Virus record (IMG/VR): IMGVR_UViG_3300013285_000040
Location: 1-34,659 of that record
DNA length: 34,659 nucleotides
Strand: one strand, 5' to 3'
Source: a virus
The translations under genes were made by a program, and so were the position numbers. Position 1 is the stretch's first letter, and the number at the start of each line of letters is the position of its first letter. The notes below the pieces were generated by a model. That model was not told the origin of the DNA, did not search any database, and was given only the letters and a program-made list of their open reading frames with translations. Positions 30,143 through 34,659 of the stretch are shown one piece after another.

Positions 30143-30451
30143 ATGTTGGCATTCACTCGGGGAGACTGGAACATCTGGTTGAGTATTCTGACGTCGGTTG
30201 GCTTCATCATCGGAATGATCTTTGGAACGTATCGTCACTTCCACAAAAAACTTCTGTCGTCAATCGTTGAGCAGATCAAACCAATGGCTCAAGCGGTTCA
30301 GCCAAACGGCGGATCAAGCATGGCCGATGGAGTGAATCGGATTGAGTGTGAGTTGAATCGCCAAGGCGTCGAACTGGATTCACTTACGATTCGACTTGAG
30401 AAGCACCTTTCGTATCATCAGGGTCGAGAGTCGGCGATGGCGGAGAAATGA
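30143..30451 (+). CDS. Putative holin (one membrane segment, cytoplasmic coiled coil)
   Basis: This encodes 102 residues. One transmembrane segment (WLSILTSVGFIIGMIFGTY, about 12-30) follows a short N-terminus. The remainder is polar with a helical end (VNRIECELNRQGVELDSLTI). Single-pass proteins of this size directly after the endolysin are commonly holins or holin partners in phages of Gram-positive hosts. It begins 1 nt after the endolysin stop and overlaps the next gene (ATGA). Confidence 0.65.
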   Translation: MLAFTRGDWNIWLSILTSVGFIIGMIFGTYRHFHKKLLSSIVEQIKPMAQAVQPNGGSSMADGVNRIECELNRQGVELDSLTIRLEKHLSYHQGRESAMAEK

Positions 30452-30579
30452 CCATCACGCTTCCTGACGTCACGTTCATTCCAGGCGTTCGCGAGGACGG
30501 CGGATTCTGCAACGGAATGTGCGAGGACTGCGACTGTCGACAGAAAGACGACCCTGACATTGAGATCGAAGAATGGTAA
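30448..30579 (+). CDS. 43-residue acidic cysteine-containing miniprotein
   Basis: The ATG overlaps the holin stop. Cysteines cluster as CNGMCEDCDC, and the rest is acidic (DDPDIEIEEW). It resembles the cysteine-rich protein at 4981 in style but not in alignable sequence. It is the last gene of the lysis unit. Function is unknown. Confidence 0.55.
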   Translation: MTITLPDVTFIPGVREDGGFCNGMCEDCDCRQKDDPDIEIEEW

Positions 30580-30597
30580 TCATCACCTCCTCGACGA

Positions 30598-30631
30598 TTG
30601 ACGCGCACTTGGGCTTCGGGTCTAGTAGTAT
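30598..30631 (+). promoter_or_regulatory. Possible sigma70-like promoter
   Basis: TTGACG (30598-30603) is followed by a TAG-rich -10 region (TCTAGTAGTAT, 30621-30631). The best spacing is 17-19 bp depending on which hexamer is used. It lies in the 88-nt gap between the lysis unit and the next pair of genes, where a new promoter would make sense. It lacks the repeated element of the other promoters. Confidence 0.35.
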
Positions 30632-30667
30632 TTCACCAGGCAACCCACAGGCGAACAGGGAGAACCA

Positions 30668-30919
30668 ATGGCACTTCGAGACGCTATGGAGCAATCCAAA
30701 ACTTCGTGCAAAACGACGCTCATAGTTGAGAGGCTTGACGCCGAGGACTTGGCAACGCTTGAAGAATGGATCAGTCGAGGCTTCTCAATCATGAGCATCG
30801 CAAGGGCGATCTCGACTGACAACCCCGAAAACAAAGTTGCCGACGACACGTTGCGAAAACACTTTATGGGTTCGTGTTCGTGCTCCCCCACATCAAAACT
30901 GTTTGGAGTTTTGTCATGA
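30668..30919 (+). CDS. Small helical protein preceding the phosphoesterase
   Basis: This encodes 83 residues after GGGAGAACC. The middle part (DLATLEEWISRGFSIMSIARAI, then ADDTLRKHFMGSC) has the layout of a helix-turn-helix ending in a Thr-Leu-Arg-x-His recognition helix and CSC. Small proteins of this kind often sit immediately before a calcineurin-like phosphoesterase in actinobacterial phages. It overlaps that gene (ATGA). DNA binding is an inference. Confidence 0.65.
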   Translation: MALRDAMEQSKTSCKTTLIVERLDAEDLATLEEWISRGFSIMSIARAISTDNPENKVADDTLRKHFMGSCSCSPTSKLFGVLS

Positions 30920-32085
30920 GCCTGAAGGATCGAAACATTGGGCCACCACAAAAACACCCGAAGGGCTGGGAGCCTGGAGTGACCTGGAACGGTGAGACCG
31001 GCGAAGTCTCATCGGGGCCGATGGAGGAAGCACCGAACGACGAACTGTGGAATGAGATTGTCAAAGACTTCGGCGTGACCAACTCGGTAAGCATCATTCC
31101 TGGTTCGATTCAGATTCGAGCCTGGGACACGTACGGCGGACGCATGAAGTACTACCGTGCGAGGCTTGAGCCGACCAGCATCGACGATGAATCACGCGCC
31201 GACATCGAGGCTTTGTGTAAGATCATTGAGCGCCGCCGACCACTCGCACAACTGGACGAGGTGAGTGGCGGCGAGCGCGCATTGGTAGTTGCTCTCGCAG
31301 ACTGGCAGGTTGGCAAGAGAGACGTGAACGGTGGGACGCCGGAGTTCCTTGAGCGATTGCTTCTCACCTTTGACCGGTTAGAACGGCACGCCAAAACCCT
31401 CAAGAAAACTCACGGGATCAACACGGTCTACATCGTCGGACTCGGAGACCTCATCGAGAACTGTGACGGACACTACGCCGCTCAGACCTTCTCGGTGGAT
31501 CTTGACAGGAGAGAACAATGCCGACTCGTTCGCCGAATGATCCTTGACCTAGTGGAAAGATTCGTCAAGATGAACTGGCGTGTGGTACTCGGAGCGGTGC
31601 CAGGGAATCACGGAGAGAACCGACGCAACGGCAAAGCCTTCACGAACGTCTTTACCGACAATGATGACCTCGCCGTGTTCGAGCAAGTGGCCGAGATCCT
31701 CGACCACAACGTCGAGCGTTACAGCAACGTCTCAGTCCCAAGCGGAGCTATAGCCGAGGATCACACGATGACCCTCGACGTCGCCGGCGTTGCCGTCGGC
31801 TTCGCTCACGGGCATCAAATCAAGGGTGGCGCTCCTCTGTGGTGGCAGAAGCAGGCGCACGGCAAACAGCCAGTCGGCTCGGCGGACATTCTGGTGACCG
31901 GACACTTCCATCACCTCTCGCTCAGCGAAGGATCAGGTCGAACGTGGATTCAAGCCCCAGCGATGGATGGTGGCTCAAGATGGTGGACAGCGCAGACCGG
32001 CTCCTCAGCGCCGTCAGGAATGCTCACCTTTGTCGCAGGCTCAGCTTGTGGTGAACGCGGCTGGAGTGACTTCGCGATTCTTTGA
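30916..32085 (+). CDS. Calcineurin-like metallophosphoesterase
   Basis: This encodes 389 residues. The phosphoesterase motifs appear in order: ADWQVGK (about 127), GLGDLIENCDGH (about 174-185), PGNHGENRR (about 228), FAHGHQIKG (about 295) and TGHFHHL (about 326). These coordinate two metal ions. The N-terminal about 100 residues are unlike a known domain. Related proteins in phages are annotated as Mre11/SbcD-like nucleases or phosphatases. It sits at the end of the rightward late region, so the role is uncertain; DNA processing is one possibility. Confidence 0.88.
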   Translation: MSLKDRNIGPPQKHPKGWEPGVTWNGETGEVSSGPMEEAPNDELWNEIVKDFGVTNSVSIIPGSIQIRAWDTYGGRMKYYRARLEPTSIDDESRADIEALCKIIERRRPLAQLDEVSGGERALVVALADWQVGKRDVNGGTPEFLERLLLTFDRLERHAKTLKKTHGINTVYIVGLGDLIENCDGHYAAQTFSVDLDRREQCRLVRRMILDLVERFVKMNWRVVLGAVPGNHGENRRNGKAFTNVFTDNDDLAVFEQVAEILDHNVERYSNVSVPSGAIAEDHTMTLDVAGVAVGFAHGHQIKGGAPLWWQKQAHGKQPVGSADILVTGHFHHLSLSEGSGRTWIQAPAMDGGSRWWTAQTGSSAPSGMLTFVAGSACGERGWSDFAIL

Positions 32086-32100
32086 GTACCAAACTACTCA
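32083..32100. terminator. Hairpin between converging genes
   Basis: TGAGTA-CCAAAC-TACTCA forms a 6-bp stem overlapping the phosphoesterase stop, in the 28-bp gap between two converging genes. A further CAAAACTACTCA lies just downstream (about 32108-32119). The stem is short, AT-rich and without a T-run, so termination is only weakly supported. Confidence 0.25.
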
Positions 32101-32113
32101 ATCGAGCACAAAA

Positions 32114-32629
32114 CTACTCAGCGAGCGCCTCGTAAAGTTGCGCCGGCGAAACCATGTAGACATCTCGCCAATCGTGAATCCAACCTCCGGCTCGAAGTGA
32201 CTCGCCAACTAGCGCCGAACAGATCCACGTTCCAGGCTTTCTGATTGTGAGGAACCAGGGAACGACGATGCTCACGGCAATCGAGAAGATCGTGACAAAA
32301 CCGTAAGAGTCTGAGACTTGCGCGTCGGCAAAGTCAACCGCTCGCAACACCGACGTCAAACTTGACGGTGGCTTCACGATAACGACCTCGCCGTTGGAAG
32401 TGATGTCACTTGGACTTGAGAACCACTTGCTCGTCACTCCTCGACTCTCGGCCTGAACAATGCGAACTCGACCAGGTTCAACGCCGACGATGATTGCCGC
32501 GTGGTTCCACCTGTGACCGCCACGCCACCGAAGCCACTCTCCAAACTGAATCGCTCGACCAATGAAGTCTCTGCGCGCGTGCGCAAAGATCACGTCACCG
32601 ACGCTCAACTGTGTTGGATCGCTGGACAT
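32114..32629 (-). CDS. Permuted papain-like (YiiX/NlpC-type) hydrolase, leftward
   Basis: This encodes 171 residues from ATG 32629; a TTG six bases upstream is an alternative. The order of motifs is that of permuted NlpC/P60-like enzymes: LSVGDVIFAHARR, then His43 in RWNHAAIIVG, IVQAESRGV, and the candidate nucleophile Cys137 in TWICSALVGESLRAGG. A hydrophobic segment (FVTIFSIAVSIVVPWFL, about 111-127) separates the two parts, so the protein may associate with membrane. Such enzymes act on peptides or lipids. With its small partner, this is the only leftward unit in the window and is separately controlled, as for a moron gene or a host-interaction function. Confidence 0.75.
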   Translation of the reverse strand: MSSDPTQLSVGDVIFAHARRDFIGRAIQFGEWLRWRGGHRWNHAAIIVGVEPGRVRIVQAESRGVTSKWFSSPSDITSNGEVVIVKPPSSLTSVLRAVDFADAQVSDSYGFVTIFSIAVSIVVPWFLTIRKPGTWICSALVGESLRAGGWIHDWRDVYMVSPAQLYEALAE

Positions 32630-32778
32630 TGACAACCTCGTTTCTCAAGTCGTTCAATCACTTCGGCTACCGCCAGGGGTAATCGTTGAAACGGAATCCC
32701 AATCACATCACCGGCGTACAGATTGTGGCGGCACCCGCACGGCAGCTTGAGGATTAGTTCGGCGTTGCGCATGGGCAT
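32605..32778 (-). CDS. Small leftward protein with cysteine pairs
   Basis: This encodes 57 residues from ATG 32778 (or 32772, same frame), ending inside the start of the papain-like gene with a 25-base overlap. CGCRH near residue 14 and CQCP near residue 49 could bind zinc, and between them lies a helix (LPLAVAEVIERLEKRG). The overlap and continuous leftward frame suggest an operon of two. No strong ribosome site is visible, so confidence is moderate. Confidence 0.5.
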   Translation of the reverse strand: MPMRNAELILKLPCGCRHNLYAGDVIGIPFQRLPLAVAEVIERLEKRGCQCPAIQHS

Positions 32779-32824
32779 CTGAACCTACACATTTTCTCCG
32801 TTAGGCGTCAGGTCAAAGATTATG

Positions 32825-32859
32825 AACCCTCAAAACCCTTGCTATTACTAGTGTTTCAC
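32825..32859 (-). repeat. 35-bp element, copy 2 (inverted relative to 2640-2674)
   Basis: On the minus strand it contains ACTAGTAATAGCAAGGGTT and matches 2640-2674 at 31 of 35 positions. It lies between the leftward operon and the rightward promoter at 32868. A CATAAT -10-like hexamer for the leftward operon follows at 32824-32819. It is therefore shared by two divergent units, as an operator would be. Confidence 0.6.
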
Positions 32860-32867
32860 GGTACGAC

Positions 32868-32896
32868 TAGACAGGGTGGCTAAGTGTGTATATACT
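32868..32896 (+). promoter_or_regulatory. Sigma70-like promoter, cassette C
   Basis: TAGACA (32868-32873) and TATACT (32891-32896) have a 17-bp spacer. TAGACAGGGTGGCTA is identical to the cassette B promoter. The -10 ends six bases before ATG 32903, as in the two sister promoters, so transcription should start at or next to the A of that ATG. Confidence 0.7.
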
Positions 32897-32902
32897 GAAC
32901 TC

Positions 32903-33097
32903 ATGGAAACAACCACTATCAAAGGAGCCAAGAACATGAACATCTGGACACAAGACATCTGCACCATTCTCGGGTGCGACGTATACCGAGCCCAACGAAT
33001 CCAAGACGAGATGGGTGCCCAAGGTTTTAGTTTTAGCAACTCATCAACGGAAGAGTTCAAGAAAGAAGTGTTCTCGGTTGCAACCGAGATTGCTTGA
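32903..33097 (+). CDS. Small protein of promoter cassette C
   Basis: This encodes 64 residues from ATG 32903, or 53 from in-frame ATG 32936, which has AAAGGAG upstream. The leader METTTIKGAKNMN is identical to that at 2714 through the second ATG, but the body differs (IWTQDICTILGCDVYRAQRI; FKKEVFSVATEIA). The body is helical and polar, with no known family. Sharing promoter and leader peptide with unrelated bodies indicates recombination at this junction. Confidence 0.7.
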   Translation: METTTIKGAKNMNIWTQDICTILGCDVYRAQRIQDEMGAQGFSFSNSSTEEFKKEVFSVATEIA

Positions 33098-33125
33098 CAC
33101 AACCACCAAAAAAGGAGACAACAAA

Positions 33126-33320
33126 ATGATAGTGACGAGAACACAAGAAAAAGAAATCGAACACCAACTAGCGGAGACCATCATGGACTGGGACGAACTC
33201 ACCGAAAGCAATCGTTGGGCGTGGGTTCAGTCGGCCATTGACGCCATCCAAGAGACCGGCCACTTCGAGGTTGCCGCTCACGCAAATATGTACGGACAAC
33301 TTCGGTACATCGAAGTTTGA
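33126..33320 (+). CDS. DWD-TESN module protein, paralogue of the gene at 3047
   Basis: This encodes 64 residues after AAAGGAGACAACAAA. Residues about 18-50 (IMDWDELTESN, then AIDAIQETGHFEV) align without gaps to the C-terminal half of the protein at 3047, so one was derived from the other. Here the module stands alone without the SH3-like part. It ends directly before structured RNA copy C, whereas the 3047 gene lies after copy A. Function is unknown. Confidence 0.7.
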   Translation: MIVTRTQEKEIEHQLAETIMDWDELTESNRWAWVQSAIDAIQETGHFEVAAHANMYGQLRYIEV

Positions 33321-33323
33321 TTA

Positions 33324-33391
33324 CCGAGACCAATAGGTCTCGGTGGTTGCCGAGCGCTCCCCGTTCAACAACCACCGAGGCAAGTTGCTTC
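33324..33391 (+). promoter_or_regulatory. Three-hairpin RNA element, copy C
   Basis: This is a 68-nt divergent copy. Hairpin 1 pairs CCGAGACC with GGTCTCGG around AATA (33324-33343), a compensatory A-T to C-G change from copies A and B. Hairpin 2 is a 10-bp stem, TCGGTGGTTG with CAACCACCGA (33340-33378), with a larger, changed loop. Hairpin 3 pairs GAGGCA with TGCTTC (33377-33391). Hairpins 1 and 2 share TCGG at 33340-33343, the same 4-nt overlap as in the other copies. Confidence 0.75.
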
Positions 33392-33424
33392 AAACAAAAA
33401 ATCTCTTGGAAGGGAGACGCAAAA

Positions 33425-33502
33425 ATCTGGGCCAACGAATACTCGGTGAGATTCCTAAACGGCGTTCGCCTGGTGAATGTTGTTTGGGAGAAAAACAAAT
33501 AG
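33425..33502 (+). pseudogene. Short frame without a standard start after RNA copy C
   Basis: A ribosome site (GGAAGGGAG) ends eight bases before ATC 33425, where the sister cassettes have ATG. The frame then runs 25 residues (IWANEYSVRFLNGVRLVNVV) to TAG. An in-frame GTG at 33446 has no ribosome site. Either the start codon was lost, or ATC is used, or the RNA element is the functional part. It is not clearly homologous to the gene at 4581. Confidence 0.3.
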
Positions 33503-33564
33503 ATTCGCAATAGCCAAGAAGTCCAACTAAGATCTCACAAGAGACAACCAACGAAAGGAGACGA

Positions 33565-33765
33565 ATGCCGGTCACATTGTTTGACCACATAAATGCCAAC
33601 CTTGACGGCGGCTTGAAGAAGTTGCTGGTCGAGTGGCACACGAAAGAAGGAGTCGGCTCACCGACAATCGCCAAGCGATTGACGGAGGCTGGCTACAACG
33701 TGGAGCAGAGAACTGTTCACCGTTGGCTCAAAAAAATGGAGATCAAACCGAAAGGGAGAAAATGA
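33565..33765 (+). CDS. Small helix-turn-helix protein
   Basis: This encodes 66 residues after AAAGGAGACGA. The sequence GSPTIAKRLTEAGYNVEQ followed by RTVHRWLKKM is a helix-turn-helix of the type in Cro-like or resolvase-like proteins, and the C-terminus is basic. A small stand-alone regulator just ahead of the recombination gene and downstream of the repeated promoters could bind the repeated elements, but nothing in the sequence proves this. It overlaps the next gene (ATGA). Confidence 0.7.
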   Translation: MPVTLFDHINANLDGGLKKLLVEWHTKEGVGSPTIAKRLTEAGYNVEQRTVHRWLKKMEIKPKGRK

Positions 33766-34184
33766 CAACTATTACCTTAGACAGAGAATCAGTAACCTGG
33801 TTGAGAAAAAATATCAAAGGAGGCATCCGTCGCAAAAATAGAACGCGGCGGAAACTTCTACTGAAACAACTGAACGAAACCACGTTGAGTTCAACCAAGT
33901 CCAATCAACCCAGGATCAGTCCACCGAAAAAAAATCATCTATTCGCTGGAACGTGCGGCTTCAAGGTTCTGGAAGTGTTTGAGATGTTTCCAGACGGCTT
34001 AGCCGCAAGCGAGGCGGCAGAACTTTCAGGACACCCAAACCCTCAGAGCGCACAATCGTCGGTCTCGGATCACAAGCGGCGCGGATTCGTTCGTGTGGTT
34101 GGAGTCAACGGCAATCGAAATATCTTGGCAATCACACAAAAAGGAAAAACGGCGCTCAACCTAGCGCGACGGGAGGCCAAATGA
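33762..34184 (+). CDS. Winged-helix DNA-binding-like protein
   Basis: This encodes 140 residues from ATG 33762. The N-terminal 60 residues are strongly basic (WLRKNIKGGIRRKNRTRRK). The C-terminal part (KVLEVFEMFPDGLAASEAAE, then SSVSDHKRRGFVRVVGVNG and LAITQKGKTALNLA) has the layout of a winged helix with a recognition helix and beta wing, as in small MarR-type or phage regulators. It lies between a helix-turn-helix protein and ERF with overlaps at both ends, so it probably regulates or supports the early region. Confidence 0.65.
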   Translation: MTTITLDRESVTWLRKNIKGGIRRKNRTRRKLLLKQLNETTLSSTKSNQPRISPPKKNHLFAGTCGFKVLEVFEMFPDGLAASEAAELSGHPNPQSAQSSVSDHKRRGFVRVVGVNGNRNILAITQKGKTALNLARREAK

Positions 34185-34659
34185 CAGAGCAACTGATATT
34201 CAAGAAGATGGCGCAGGTCATGGCCGATACGAAGTCGGTTCCTAAGGCAGGTCGAAACGCCAGTCAGGGATTCAACTTCAGAACGGTTGACGACACGGTG
34301 CAAAGTGTGAACTCAGCGATGACGAAGCACGGAGTCGTCATGATTCCAAACGTGTTGAGCGCAACCTACGACACGGAGACGTCGGCGAAGGGGTCAACGG
34401 TTACCACCTGTCACGTCCTCGTCGCTTACCAGTTCTTCGCAGAGGACGGTTCAATGGTGGAGATGACGATGGCAGGAGAGGGAAAGGATCACGGCGACAA
34501 GGCAACGTCTAAGAGCCTCAGTATGGCTCTGAAGTACGGACTGTTCCAAGCGTTCCTGATTCCAACCGGAGATCCCGACCCTGACAGCGAAGTTGTCGAA
34601 GTCATCACAAAACCTGGTGCGCTATCGACCTCAGACAAAACTCGACTCACGGCGCTCAG
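34181..34659 (+). CDS. ERF-family single-strand annealing protein, N-terminal part
   Basis: This encodes 159 residues before the window ends. The ATG overlaps the previous stop and has GGGAGG upstream. The ERF superfamily pattern is clear: FKKMAQVMADTKSVPKAG, then FNFRTVDDTVQSVNSAM, EMTMAGEGKDHGDKATSKS and ALKYGLFQAFLIPTGDPDPD. These ring-forming proteins anneal complementary single strands during phage recombination and can circularise terminally redundant genomes. The missing C-terminus is probably the 39-residue piece at 1-120. The RecB-like nuclease at 6135 is the likely partner exonuclease. Confidence 0.88.
   Translation, partial: MTEQLIFKKMAQVMADTKSVPKAGRNASQGFNFRTVDDTVQSVNSAMTKHGVVMIPNVLSATYDTETSAKGSTVTTCHVLVAYQFFAEDGSMVEMTMAGEGKDHGDKATSKSLSMALKYGLFQAFLIPTGDPDPDSEVVEVITKPGALSTSDKTRLTAL

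Noticed and set aside
1-34659. CRISPR array, insertion sequence, integrase or attachment site
   Set aside because: No regularly spaced repeats, transposase or integrase pattern was seen on either strand; the repeats found are promoter-linked or iterons.

Overview
The window looks like an almost complete genome of a tailed phage with a long tail (siphovirus type) that infects an actinobacterium. The host call rests on two families essentially confined to Actinobacteria and their phages: a WhiB-type iron-sulfur regulator (677-997) and a secreted resuscitation-promoting-factor (Rpf) domain protein (2130-2639). Nearly all genes read rightward, with ATGA/GTGA overlaps throughout. No integrase, tRNA or CRISPR was seen. 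The two window ends appear to be halves of one ERF-type single-strand annealing protein gene, one base out of register, so the sequence is probably a circular or circularly permuted genome of about 34.7 kb cut inside that gene.

Layout. 1-2.7 kb: end of ERF, a small membrane protein, WhiB, and a winged-helix replication-initiator-like gene holding three 12-bp iterons followed by an AT-rich stretch (candidate origin), then Rpf. 2.6-5.2 kb: small genes in two related cassettes, each with a 15-bp upstream element, a sigma70-like promoter, an ATG at the predicted transcription start, and a 67-nt three-hairpin RNA. A third cassette lies at 32.8-33.5 kb. 5.2-9.8 kb: a C5 cytosine methyltransferase, RecB/Cas4-like and VRR-NUC nucleases, a DUF1599-like protein, zinc-ribbon miniproteins, an HNH nuclease and a ParB-like protein.

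9.8-28.8 kb is the packaging, head and tail module: small and large terminase, portal, MuF-like protein, protease-scaffold, major capsid protein with an inserted Ig-like domain, connectors, tail tube, tail assembly chaperones, tape measure and tail-tip proteins. Two -1 frameshift sites are predicted. One is the usual tail-chaperone slip (CCCAAAA at 22247). The other is less expected: A_AAA_AAG at 14363 would fuse the portal to the MuF protein, whose reading frame has no start codon of its own for about 200 nt.

28.8-32.1 kb holds a small tail protein, an NlpC/P60 endolysin with two peptidoglycan-binding repeats, a holin candidate and a metallophosphoesterase. Two leftward genes (32.1-32.8 kb), one a papain-like hydrolase, form the only reverse-strand unit. 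Two small DNA-binding proteins then lead back into ERF. The working picture is an early region (recombination, replication, host control) transcribed from repeated promoters, followed by a co-oriented late region.
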